A stretch of 44,984 nt of DNA. Origin: an uncultured Lachnospiraceae bacterium. GTDB lineage: Bacteria; Bacillota; Clostridia; Lachnospirales; Lachnospiraceae. The notes below the pieces were generated by a model. The model had not been told where the DNA came from. It did not search any database and saw nothing but the letters and a program-made list of their open reading frames with translations. This document shows, in pieces, positions 6,796 through 14,433 of the stretch (position 1 is its first letter; every line of letters starts with the position of its first letter). Location: assembly GCA_947626795.1 (NCBI GenBank), contig CANQTH010000016.1:1-44984 (forward strand), in the 5' to 3' direction. A program made the translations under genes and the position numbers.

Positions 6796-9507
6796 GTGGG
6801 GAAAATGCTTGAAAAAATGAAAGAAATAATCCTGGGCAAGGATCTGGAATTGCGGGAGCAGCTCTTCCGCATGATCCTGTCCATGGCCATGCTCGTGGCG
6901 TCGGTCGCCATCGTTGCGGGAGTCCTGCTGGACAATTCGGTCTTGAACGCGGTTCCCCTCGCGATCCTGATGCTGATCGTGTATGCCATATCGCGGCTGG
7001 CATTTAAATATCATAAGATCGACGCGGCCGCGATCGCGTTCGGTGTGCTGATCGTCTGCGGCCTTTTCCCGCTGATGTTCTTTTTGAGCGGCGGGATCGA
7101 GAGCGGGGCGGCCGTGTGGTTCGTGCTGGGGATCATGTACATCTTCATCATATACCGCGGGTATACGCTCGGCGTCTTTCTGCTGATCGCGATCCTCGCG
7201 GACGCCGTCACGTACATCGTGGCTTACCAGAGGCCGGACCTCATCATTCCGCTCGGGTCGAAGTCGGAAGTATATTACGATTCCCTCTTCGCCATCCTGG
7301 TCGTCGGGATCGCGGTCGGGATGGTCATGCGCTTTCAGTTGAAGCTTTACGAGCAGGAGCGCAACCTCTCCTTGAAGCAGAAAGAGGAGATCGAGCAGAT
7401 CAGCCGTTCCAGGGATGCATTTTTCATGAACATGAGCCATGAGATCCGCACGCCGATCAATACGATCATCGGGCTGAACGAGATGATTCTGCGCGAGAAT
7501 ATTTCTGACGAGGTGGCGGAGGACGCCATCCATGTGAAAAATGCGAGCAAGATGCTGCTGACGATCATCAACGACGTTCTGGACTTCTCGCAGATCGAGA
7601 ACAAGCGGATGTCCATCGTCCCGGTTCCGTACCGGATCGTCGGGCTGATCGACGACGTCGTGGATCTGGTGCAGATGAGGGCTAAGGAAAAAGACCTGGA
7701 GCTTTACGTCGATATCGACAGCAGCCTGCCCTCCGTGCTTTTGGGCGACGAGGTGCGCGTCAAGCAGGTTCTGACGAACCTCATGACGAACGCCGTGAAA
7801 TATACGCAGAAAGGGTCGGTGACGCTGTCGGTCCGGGGCGGGGCCTCGGAGGGCGAGACGGAGCAATTGACGTTTTCCGTTTCGGATACCGGGATCGGGA
7901 TCAAGAAAGAGGATATCGAGACGCTCTACGATTCGTTCCAGCGCCTTGACCTGGAGAAGAACCGCAGGGTCGAGGGGAGCGGGCTTGGCCTCGCGATCAC
8001 GAAGCAGCTCGTGAGCCTGATGGGCGGGAAGCTGACCGTGGACAGCATCTATACGAAGGGATCCGTGTTCACGGTGATCCTGGATCAGCCGATCGTGGAT
8101 AAGACTCCGGTCGGGAGCGTCAGCTATGAGCGGAAGCTCGCCAGGAGCCGGAGCAACCATTATAAGCAGAGCTTCGAGGCGCCGCTGGCGAAAGTGCTGG
8201 TCGTGGACGACAACGATACGAACCTGATGGTGGTGGAGAAGCTGCTGCGCGCGACGAAGGTGTCGCTCGACAAGGCGAAGAGCGGGACGGAATGCCTGGA
8301 GATGCTGGAAAAGAAGGCTTACCACGTCGTCCTTTTAGACAGCCTGATGCCGGAGATGGACGGGCTGGAGACTTTGCGGGAGATCCGGCGGCGTGAGAGC
8401 AAGAAGAGCTGGAAGACGCCCGTCATTGTCCTGACCGCGGATACCAGCGGGGAGCAGAGGTACCTGGACGGCGGTTTCGACGGATACCTGGCCAAGCCGA
8501 TCGAGGGGAGCAGGCTGGAGGCGGAAGTCCTAAAGTTCCTGCCGGAAGAGGTCTTAGAATACCAGATCGGCCAGGAAGAGGCCGGGGAGAGGAAGGAAAA
8601 GGAGCAGGGTGTCCTTAGGAGGCGGCATAAGAAGATCCAGATCTCCACGGACTGCGCGAGCGATCTGTCGAAAAAATACCTGGACCGCTACGACATCAAG
8701 ATGATGTACCAGTTCGTGCGGACGGACGAGGGCGTGTTCCGCGACACGTTGGAGATCGACACATACAACCTTTCCCGCTACCTGTCGCGTCCGGGGAACA
8801 CGGCGGTCGCGTTCAGCGCGTCGGTGGAGGAATACGAAGCGTTCTACGCGGAGGGCTTAACGGAAGCGGAGGATCTGGTCCATATCTCGCTGGCGGGGAA
8901 GGTGGGGAAGAGCTACCAGAACGCGTGCGCGGCGGCGAAATGCTTCGGCCGCGTCCATGTGATCGACGCGGGGCATATTTCCTGCGGGGCCGGGCTTTTG
9001 GTGCTGATCGCCTGCAATTTGCTGGCGAACGGCTGCAGCAACGTGGATGAGCTGTGCGGCGAGCTGGACCGCGTGAAGAAGCGGATCGAGACGAGCTTCA
9101 TCATGCCGAGCATCCGGAACTTCTATGCGGGCGGCTATACAAATAAAGTGGCGAACGTGTTCTTCAGTAAATTGGGATTGTATCCGATATTAAAGACGAC
9201 GCAGAGCCGTCTCAAGATCACGGGGATAGAAGGCGGGAAGCTGGAAAATGCGAAGCGGCGCTACATCCGCCGTATGCTTTTGCGCAAGAAGGCCAGGATT
9301 GACCAGCGAGTCGCGATCATCACGCACGCGGGCTGCACGGTCAGGCAGCAGAAGGAATTTGTGGACGAGGTGCTAAGCTGCATCCCGTTCCAGAAAGTGA
9401 TCTTGGAGAAAGCGTCCGTGTCCTGTTCGAGCAACGGCGGGATCGGCACGATGGGGATCGCTTACCTGCTAAAGGAAGACGGCAAGGAATATATGGGCAG
9501 GGCATGA
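6796..9507 (+). CDS. membrane hybrid histidine kinase fused to a DegV/FakB-like domain
   Basis: A 903-residue fusion. Residues 22-180 hold five or six membrane segments. HisKA has H215 (SHEIRTP). The ATPase has NLMTNAVKYT, DTGIGI (364-369) and GSGLGLAIT. REC spans about 465-585 with D515. After an acidic-basic linker, residues 612-895 form a full-length DegV-type domain: ISTDCASDL, HISLAGKVGKSYQNA, VIDAGHISCGAG, IRNFYAGGYTNKV, LGLYPILK and IITHAGC are in the expected order. DegV/FakB proteins bind fatty acids. Here the usual LSGT ligand segment reads VGKS, so the ligand may differ. GTG at 6796 is the earliest start and ATG at 6805 is an alternative. Probably one transcription unit with the DUF6033-like gene. 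Confidence 0.9.
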   Translation: MGKMLEKMKEIILGKDLELREQLFRMILSMAMLVASVAIVAGVLLDNSVLNAVPLAILMLIVYAISRLAFKYHKIDAAAIAFGVLIVCGLFPLMFFLSGGIESGAAVWFVLGIMYIFIIYRGYTLGVFLLIAILADAVTYIVAYQRPDLIIPLGSKSEVYYDSLFAILVVGIAVGMVMRFQLKLYEQERNLSLKQKEEIEQISRSRDAFFMNMSHEIRTPINTIIGLNEMILRENISDEVAEDAIHVKNASKMLLTIINDVLDFSQIENKRMSIVPVPYRIVGLIDDVVDLVQMRAKEKDLELYVDIDSSLPSVLLGDEVRVKQVLTNLMTNAVKYTQKGSVTLSVRGGASEGETEQLTFSVSDTGIGIKKEDIETLYDSFQRLDLEKNRRVEGSGLGLAITKQLVSLMGGKLTVDSIYTKGSVFTVILDQPIVDKTPVGSVSYERKLARSRSNHYKQSFEAPLAKVLVVDDNDTNLMVVEKLLRATKVSLDKAKSGTECLEMLEKKAYHVVLLDSLMPEMDGLETLREIRRRESKKSWKTPVIVLTADTSGEQRYLDGGFDGYLAKPIEGSRLEAEVLKFLPEEVLEYQIGQEEAGERKEKEQGVLRRRHKKIQISTDCASDLSKKYLDRYDIKMMYQFVRTDEGVFRDTLEIDTYNLSRYLSRPGNTAVAFSASVEEYEAFYAEGLTEAEDLVHISLAGKVGKSYQNACAAAKCFGRVHVIDAGHISCGAGLLVLIACNLLANGCSNVDELCGELDRVKKRIETSFIMPSIRNFYAGGYTNKVANVFFSKLGLYPILKTTQSRLKITGIEGGKLENAKRRYIRRMLLRKKARIDQRVAIITHAGCTVRQQKEFVDEVLSCIPFQKVILEKASVSCSSNGGIGTMGIAYLLKEDGKEYMGRA

Positions 9508-9561
9508 TAGGATAGGCAAAAACTGTTACGGCAAACAGGAGAGAAAAAGGAGGGAACTGGA

Positions 9562-10281
9562 ATGAACACGAATGGAATCGGAACTGTTTACGCGCAGGAG
9601 ACGGCGCAGGCCGCCACAATAGCCAAAAGGAACAAGAAGGCGTCCGGGCAGAAGGAGATCGGAAGCCCGAAGCTGAGCGAGAAGGCGCAGAAGTATTACG
9701 ACCAGTTGAAAAAGAAGTATTCCAACATGGACTTCTTTTTGGTGAGCGAGGACTTGAAAGACGAGGCGGAGGCGAACGCCGGGCAGTACGCGAGCAACAA
9801 GGAGCTGATCGTCCTGATCGACGAAGAGAAGATTGAGAAGATGGCGGAGGACGAGGAATACCGGAAGAAGTACGAGGGCATCTTGAGCGGCGCGACCGCG
9901 CAGTTTGTCCAGATGAAGAGCAGCCTCGGCAGCGACGCCGATGTGGTGAAGTCGTTCGGCATGAAGTTTGACGACGATGGGAAAGCGTCGTTCTTCGCGG
10001 TCGTTGACAAATCCCTTGCGGCGCAGAAGCAGCGGATCGAGAAGCAGGCGGCGCAGAAAGCGGACGATAAGAAAAAGGCTGAGAAGCAGGAGCGCAAGGA
10101 TCGGGCGGAGAAACGGGAAGAAGCGAAGAAGAGTGACGGCAGGGACACCGTCACGGTGGAGGCCTCTTCCTGGGACGAGCTGAAAAAGAAGATCGACAGC
10201 ACGATCGCGGAGATCCTGGGCGACACGGTCCGGACGGAGCAGGAGACCTGGGTCGGCCAGCAGTTTGATTATACGATTTAA
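9562..10281 (+). CDS. DUF6033-like protein, function unknown
   Basis: A 239-residue soluble, strongly charged protein. Residues 35-160 form the conserved part, with YYDQLKKKYSNMDFFLVSED and a LIDEEKIEKMAEDEEYRKKY helix. Residues 165-195 are a Lys/Glu/Ala-rich helix likely to form a coiled coil, and residues 196-239 form a short tail. I recall this pattern as DUF6033, found in Lachnospiraceae, but could not check. There is no signal peptide or membrane segment. The ATG at 9562 follows AAGGAGG by seven bases. It lies 54 bases after the kinase-DegV gene and is followed by a strong terminator, so it ends that transcript. Confidence 0.75.
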   Translation: MNTNGIGTVYAQETAQAATIAKRNKKASGQKEIGSPKLSEKAQKYYDQLKKKYSNMDFFLVSEDLKDEAEANAGQYASNKELIVLIDEEKIEKMAEDEEYRKKYEGILSGATAQFVQMKSSLGSDADVVKSFGMKFDDDGKASFFAVVDKSLAAQKQRIEKQAAQKADDKKKAEKQERKDRAEKREEAKKSDGRDTVTVEASSWDELKKKIDSTIAEILGDTVRTEQETWVGQQFDYTI

Positions 10282-10298
10282 GGCGGGACGACGCGCGC

Positions 10299-10345
10299 AA
10301 GGCGCGCAGGCCCTTTCGGTTCGAGGGGCTTGCGCGCCTTATTTC
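10299..10345 (+). terminator. rho-independent terminator after the DUF6033-like gene
   Basis: AAGGCGCGCAGGCCC pairs with GGGGCTTGCGCGCCTT around an 11-base loop and is followed by ATTT. It starts 17 bases after the stop codon. The T-run is short but the stem is very stable. Confidence 0.75.
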
Positions 10346-10396
10346 CGCGGGCAACGAGCCAGGCGGACGTCGTCCATTTGGCGACTGCCGCGCGGA

Positions 10397-10475
10397 TCAA
10401 ATACCCCGCCACTTGGGGCGTTCAAATTAAGAACAAGCTAAGTCATTCCCCGTAGCTTACTGCGGAGTATTTGAC
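10397..10475. other. nested inverted repeats, possible terminator for the reverse ORF
   Basis: TCAAATAC...GTATTTGA forms an outer stem extended by CCGC/GCGG. Inside it are two small hairpins, CCCC...GGGG and AAGCTA...TAGCTT. On the reverse strand the AAGCTA hairpin directly follows the stop of the small ORF at 10457-10714 and is followed by TTCTTAATTT, which could end transcription. A structured three-way RNA is an alternative reading. Confidence 0.4.
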
Positions 10476-10714
10476 TTCCAATCTCTGCTCTCGCGGAAGA
10501 CGTCGCTCTCCGGCTTGGACGGGTTGGCGTAAAAGGGCTGCGGGAGGAAGTCGTAGACGTCTAAGAACGCGTCCAGTTCCGCGCTGTCCTGCGGCGGCCG
10601 CGGCATCGCCCCGGTGCAGTCCGTGGCGGAGCCGGACCGAAGGTCGTCGAGATCGTCCCGGCCCGCGAAGTCCGGCGCCGGATGTTCCCCTTTGCCTGTA
10701 TGTTCGTCGTCCAT
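10457..10714 (-). CDS. small acidic hypothetical protein
   Basis: An 85-residue ORF on the strand opposite its neighbours. The product starts MDDEHTGKGEHPAPDF and ends with a Pro/Phe/Ser-rich tail (PQPFYANPSKPESDVFRESR). No membrane segment, signal peptide or known motif was seen. The ATG at 10714 follows GAGG by six bases on the reverse strand. It fills an otherwise empty stretch between the signalling block and the tRNA promoter, and a hairpin follows its stop. Overlapping forward frames are longer in places but lack ribosome sites, so this frame is the better candidate. It may still be chance. Confidence 0.45.
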   Translation of the reverse strand: MDDEHTGKGEHPAPDFAGRDDLDDLRSGSATDCTGAMPRPPQDSAELDAFLDVYDFLPQPFYANPSKPESDVFRESRDWKSNTPQ

Positions 10715-10819
10715 GTCATACCTCGCTTTCTGCGGGGCCGTTTTCCGCCCCGCTGTGGATAGTATGCCAAAAATGCGGGTTTTTATGCGGAAAAGGAAAA
10801 GAGAAAGTGAAAAAACGGG

Positions 10820-10848
10820 TTGACATTTCGGGGCGTATCGAATATAAT
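10820..10848 (+). promoter_or_regulatory. sigma-A promoter of the tRNA cluster
   Basis: Perfect TTGACA (10820-10825) and TATAAT (10843-10848) hexamers are separated by 17 bases. The first tRNA begins 33 bases after the -10. A small inverted repeat (CAATGCC/GGCATTG) lies in the short leader. Confidence 0.9.
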
Positions 10849-10880
10849 ATGTCTTGCGTTGCAATGCCACGGCATTGTTG

Positions 10881-10955
10881 CGGGGTGTGGCTCAGCTTGG
10901 CTAGAGCGCCTGGTTTGGGACCAGGAGGCCGCAGGTTCGAATCCTGTCACCCCGA
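10881..10955 (+). tRNA. tRNA-Pro (anticodon TGG)
   Basis: The acceptor stem CGGGGTG/CACCCCG, the D stem GCTC/GAGC, the anticodon stem CCTGG/CCAGG with loop TTTGGGA, and a T arm with TTCGAAT fold normally. The discriminator base is A. The CCA end is not encoded, which matches the CCA-adding enzyme at 26582. Confidence 0.95.
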
Positions 10956-10958
10956 GAC

Positions 10959-11029
10959 GCGGGTGTAGTTCAATGGCAGAACACCAGCCTTCCAAGCTGG
11001 ACACGTGGGTTCGATTCCCATCACCCGCT
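10959..11029 (+). tRNA. tRNA-Gly (anticodon TCC)
   Basis: The acceptor stem GCGGGTG/CACCCGC, the D stem GTTC/GAAC, the anticodon stem CCAGC/GCTGG with loop CTTCCAA, and a T loop TTCGATT are present. It is 71 bases long with discriminator T and no encoded CCA. It lies three bases after tRNA-Pro. Confidence 0.95.
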
Positions 11030-11031
11030 GT

Positions 11032-11105
<74 letters not shown>

Positions 11106-11112
11106 CTTTTAT

Positions 11113-11187
11113 GGTGGGTATAGCGCAGCTGGTTAGCGCGCCAGATTGTGGCTCTGGAGGCCCAGGGTTCGAATCCCTGTATCCACC
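11113..11187 (+). tRNA. tRNA-His (anticodon GTG)
   Basis: The acceptor stem GTGGGTA/TATCCAC is extended by the extra G at the 5' end (11113), the His identity element, which faces the C discriminator at 11187. The anticodon stem CCAGA/TCTGG carries loop TTGTGGC. No CCA is encoded. Confidence 0.95.
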
Positions 11188-11231
11188 TTTCCGCAACGGG
11201 TCTTAGGAAAAGTACCGATCCTTGCAGCTAT

Positions 11232-11303
11232 TGGGCTATCGCCAAGCGGTAAGGCACAGGACTTTGACTCCTGCATTCGCTGGTTCAAATCCAGCTAGCC
11301 CAG
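11232..11303 (+). tRNA. tRNA-Gln (anticodon TTG)
   Basis: The acceptor stem TGGGCTA/TAGCCCA, the anticodon stem CAGGA/TCCTG with loop CTTTGAC, and a T arm GCTGG/CCAGC with loop TTCAAAT are present. The discriminator is G and no CCA is encoded. Confidence 0.95.
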
Positions 11304-11393
11304 CTATATGTGGGACGTTATGATCCCAGGCGGGAGCGCGCAGGACGCGCGTCCCGGAAATAAAGTGGGCAAGCCCACTTCAGCCTTTACCCC

Positions 11394-11415
11394 CCCCTCA
11401 GTTTTGAGGGGTTTG
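11394..11415 (+). terminator. probable terminator of the five-tRNA transcript
   Basis: CCCCTCA pairs with TTGAGGGG around a very short loop and is followed by TTTG. A separate palindrome (AGTGGGC/GCCCACT) lies just before it at 11364-11379. The stretch 11304-11470 shows no coding feature. Confidence 0.55.
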
Positions 11416-11470
11416 CTGTCTTATCGGCAAAGCGTCCCGGAAGGCCGCCGCGCCGGGGGACGGTTCTTAT

Positions 11471-11550
11471 GCGGATGTGGCGGAACTGGCAGACGCGCCA
11501 GACTTAGGATCTGGTGGGAGACCGTGCAGGTTCGATTCCTGTCATCCGCA
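11471..11550 (+). tRNA. tRNA-Leu (anticodon TAG)
   Basis: The acceptor stem GCGGATG/CATCCGC, the anticodon stem CCAGA/TCTGG with loop CTTAGGA, and the T arm with TTCGATT are present. The variable arm is short for a leucine tRNA. The discriminator is A and a run of seven T follows, which may end the transcript. It is separated from the other five tRNAs by 167 bases. Confidence 0.93.
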
Positions 11551-11713
11551 TTTTTTTCATGATAGCGGGCCGTGCGTGCCAGCGCGTCCGTTCGGCGGCA
11601 GCCGTAAGGCGCGTCAGTGCATTCATTTGGCGATTCCCGCGGAGCGTTTGGCCGCTTCGCGAAGAAGGGAAAACAGCGCAATGGAAATTGTGCCGTTTTT
11701 CCTTCTTTTTTTC

Positions 11714-11742
11714 TTGACAGGGGGATTTTTGGAACGTATACT
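11714..11742 (+). promoter_or_regulatory. sigma-A promoter of the PAS kinase and HD-GYP genes
   Basis: TTGACA (11714-11719) and TATACT (11737-11742) are 17 bases apart. The promoter lies inside the upstream extension of the kinase frame, so translation must begin downstream of it, which selects the ATG at 11812. Confidence 0.85.
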
Positions 11743-11811
11743 GGAAATAATGGGATAACGCTGAAAAGGAAAGAGAAACTACAGCGGCGAGAATATGCGG
11801 GGAAGAGGATC

Positions 11812-13260
11812 ATGGATGTGGGAAAGGAATCAGTGAGCAACGAGGCCGCGGTGCGGTTCGCGGATGCGGCGATGGAGATCATCTTGCTGATCGACAATAC
11901 GGGGAACGTCCTGTATGGGAACAAGATGGCAAAAGAAGAGCTTGGATACGGGGAGGGGATCTTGGGCGTCAATATCTCCGCCCTGATGCCGCCGGACCAG
12001 CAGGCGGGGGGCGGGCAGGATGAGCCGTTCATAGAGAGGCTGGGCAAGCTGGGCGAGGGGATGATGTACCGCAGGAACGGGACGTGCTTCCCGGTAAGCC
12101 TCGCCGTGCTGGGCGAGGGCGCACGGAGCCTCCTGTTCGCGGTCAACATAGCCAAGCAGGTCGAGACGGAGCGGAAGCTCGCCCGCGTGAAGGAAGAGAT
12201 GGAGGAGACGCTGAAAGTCCGCAACGAGTTCGTGGCGAACGTGACGCATGAACTGCGCACCCCGGTGAACGGCGTGAAGGGACACGTCACGAACCTGATC
12301 GAGGCGGGCGTGTCCTTAGAGCAGAAGCGGACGCTGGACATCATCCTGCACTGCTGCGAGAATATGTCCGCGATCATCAACAACATCCTGGATTTCTCCA
12401 AGCTGGAGGCCGGGAAGTTTACGATCGAGAAAAAAGAGTTTAATTTTTACGAGATGATGAACCATACGGTTGAGACGAACATTACGGCGATCAACGCGAA
12501 GGGACTGCACATCATGGTGAATATCGACAAGGCGATCCCGCAGTACCTGATCGGCGACGAGCTGCGCATGACGCAGATCCTCAACAACCTGATCTCCAAC
12601 GCGGTGAAGTTCACGGATGTGGGCTACATCAGCATCGAGGTGACGAAGACGCTGCAGTTCGACGACGAGGTGGAATTGTTTTTCGTCGTCTCCGATACCG
12701 GGATCGGAGTGTCCAAGGAGGAGAAGGATAAGCTGTTCAAGAGCTTTTCCCAGGCGGACGCCTCGACGACGCGCAAATACGGCGGCACGGGGCTGGGGCT
12801 TTCGATCACGAAGCAGCTCGTGGAGCTGATGCAGGGGAGCATTTACTTAGACAGCGAGAAAGGCAAGGGCAGCAGCTTTTCCTTCTATGTCCGGCTGAAC
12901 ATGGCGCAGGACAAGGACGACGGGGGCAAGGCGCGCGGGAACTTTGAGTTCCTCAACCAGGCCGAGGACTTCGCGCAGGACGACAGGGCCGAGGACATCT
13001 TCAAGTTCGGGACCAAGGTGAACGCGGAGGAGTTCCGGGACAAGATGGAGAAGCTCATCATATGCCTGGAGGTCGGCGCCTGGGAGAAGGCGGAGACGTT
13101 CGCGCACAACATCAAGACTCTCGTGGAGCAGGGCCCTTCCGAGGTGAAGAAGGCGGCCTTTCGCATGGAGATGAACGTCCGGAAGGAGAATTATGAGAAG
13201 AGCATGGAACAGTATAACAAGGTGAAGGCATTGTATGAGCAGAATAGCGGAGGAATATAA
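11812..13260 (+). CDS. PAS-domain sensor histidine kinase
   Basis: A 482-residue cytosolic kinase with no membrane segment. Residues 10-120 form a PAS domain (AAMEIILLIDNTGNVLYGN). HisKA carries H146 (VTHELRTP), and the ATPase has NNLISNAVKFT, DTGIGV and GTGLGLSIT. No REC follows. The last 90 residues resemble a worn Hpt domain (WEKAETFAHNIKTL, then KKAAFRMEMNVRKENYEK), which could receive phosphate from a lone receiver. The ATG at 11812 is chosen because the promoter at 11714-11742 excludes earlier starts; GAAGAGG precedes it. It lies two bases before the HD-GYP gene and is almost surely co-transcribed with it. Confidence 0.88.
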   Translation: MDVGKESVSNEAAVRFADAAMEIILLIDNTGNVLYGNKMAKEELGYGEGILGVNISALMPPDQQAGGGQDEPFIERLGKLGEGMMYRRNGTCFPVSLAVLGEGARSLLFAVNIAKQVETERKLARVKEEMEETLKVRNEFVANVTHELRTPVNGVKGHVTNLIEAGVSLEQKRTLDIILHCCENMSAIINNILDFSKLEAGKFTIEKKEFNFYEMMNHTVETNITAINAKGLHIMVNIDKAIPQYLIGDELRMTQILNNLISNAVKFTDVGYISIEVTKTLQFDDEVELFFVVSDTGIGVSKEEKDKLFKSFSQADASTTRKYGGTGLGLSITKQLVELMQGSIYLDSEKGKGSSFSFYVRLNMAQDKDDGGKARGNFEFLNQAEDFAQDDRAEDIFKFGTKVNAEEFRDKMEKLIICLEVGAWEKAETFAHNIKTLVEQGPSEVKKAAFRMEMNVRKENYEKSMEQYNKVKALYEQNSGGI

Positions 13261-13262
13261 AC

Positions 13263-14342
13263 ATGGATATGACTGATAAGTCCAGCGCGGTCCCGCAGAT
13301 CCTGATCGTGGACGACGTGGATGCGAATCTGATGATCCTGGAGAATATCATCCAGGAAATGGGCTATATCCCAAAGTGCGCGACCAGCGCGAACGAGGCG
13401 GTCGCGCTGATCGCGGAGAGCAGGCCGCAGCTGATCCTGCTGGACGTGTTCATGCCGGAGATGAACGGATATGAGTTTTGCGAGAGGCTCAAGGAAAAGC
13501 CAGCGACGAAGGGGATCCCGATCATCTTCATCTCGGCGGCGGACTCGAGCGAGGACCGCGTGAAAGGCTTCAAGCTGGGCGCGGTGGATTACATCGGCAA
13601 GCCGTTCGAGGCGACGGAAGTCATCATGCGCGTGCGGAACCATGTGAAGATCTATGAGATGCAGCAGGAGATGGAACGCTTGAACCGCAGGCTGCATACC
13701 GTCATCAACAACCAGGCGAGGCGCATCGAGGAGGAGCAGAAGACCATCCTGTACGCGCTCGCGGCGCTGACGGAGGAGCAGAGCAAGGGGGAGGGTCATC
13801 TGGAGCGCGTGGCGTACAATTGCCGCCTGTTAGCGCAGAGCCTCCAGTTCAGCCCGGGATTCATGGAAGAGATCTCGGAGAGCTTCATCAACACGATCGA
13901 GGTCGCTTCCAGGCTTCACGATATCGGGAGCTTTTATACTCCGTACGATATCCTGGGGAAGCCCGGGGAACTCAGCGCAGAGGAGATGGAGATCGTGCGC
14001 AAGCACGTAAGCCAGGGCGCGGAGATCTTAGAGCGCGTGTACAGCAATACGCCGGGGAACAGCTTTTTGCCGATGGCGATCGAGATCGCGCGTTACCACC
14101 ATGCGAGATGGGACGGGAGCGGCTATCCGGACGGCATTTCCGGCAAGGACATCCCGCTGTCGGCGCGGATCGTCATGGTCGTCGACGTGTACGACACGCT
14201 GACCGGGGAACGCTGCTACGGGAAGACCTACGGCAGGGAAGAGGGGCTGGAGATGGTCCGGGCGGAGAGCGGGATCCATTTCGACCCGGAGATCGTGGAC
14301 GTCTTCCTGAAGGTAGGCAGGCAGCTCCAATGCTCCGGCTAA
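13263..14342 (+). CDS. response regulator with HD-GYP c-di-GMP phosphodiesterase domain
   Basis: A 359-residue protein. The receiver (residues 10-130) has D61 in LLDVFMPEMNG and K113. A coiled linker (131-165) leads to the HD-GYP domain (about 165-350), which in characterised members hydrolyses cyclic di-GMP. H219-D220, H279-H280 and the GYP signature in WDGSGYPDG (283-291) are present, as is D308. The lysine that normally follows HDIG is a serine (HDIGSF), which may alter activity. It starts two bases after the PAS kinase gene, its likely phosphodonor, with GGAGG in that gene's 3' end. A promoter for cheR starts just past its stop. Confidence 0.92.
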   Translation: MDMTDKSSAVPQILIVDDVDANLMILENIIQEMGYIPKCATSANEAVALIAESRPQLILLDVFMPEMNGYEFCERLKEKPATKGIPIIFISAADSSEDRVKGFKLGAVDYIGKPFEATEVIMRVRNHVKIYEMQQEMERLNRRLHTVINNQARRIEEEQKTILYALAALTEEQSKGEGHLERVAYNCRLLAQSLQFSPGFMEEISESFINTIEVASRLHDIGSFYTPYDILGKPGELSAEEMEIVRKHVSQGAEILERVYSNTPGNSFLPMAIEIARYHHARWDGSGYPDGISGKDIPLSARIVMVVDVYDTLTGERCYGKTYGREEGLEMVRAESGIHFDPEIVDVFLKVGRQLQCSG

Positions 14343-14343
14343 T

Positions 14344-14372
14344 TTGACATTTCGCAAGGGATATAGTACAAT
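14344..14372 (+). promoter_or_regulatory. sigma-A promoter of the cheR-mcp operon
   Basis: TTGACA (14344-14349) and TACAAT (14367-14372) are 17 bases apart. The -35 begins two bases after the HD-GYP stop, and cheR starts 62 bases after the -10. The chemosensory genes can thus be transcribed separately from the kinase genes upstream. Confidence 0.85.
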
Positions 14373-14433
14373 ATCTAGTGGTTAGACAGTCAGCCTTGGC
14401 GCCTGGCGGAATCGGCGCAATAGGAGTGGAAGC

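Noticed and set aside
6736-8325. Long reverse-strand ORF of 529 codons opposite the kinase-DegV gene
   Set aside because: It is a GC-rich shadow frame, His/Arg/Asp-rich without domains or a ribosome site, and the forward frame has unmistakable kinase motifs.
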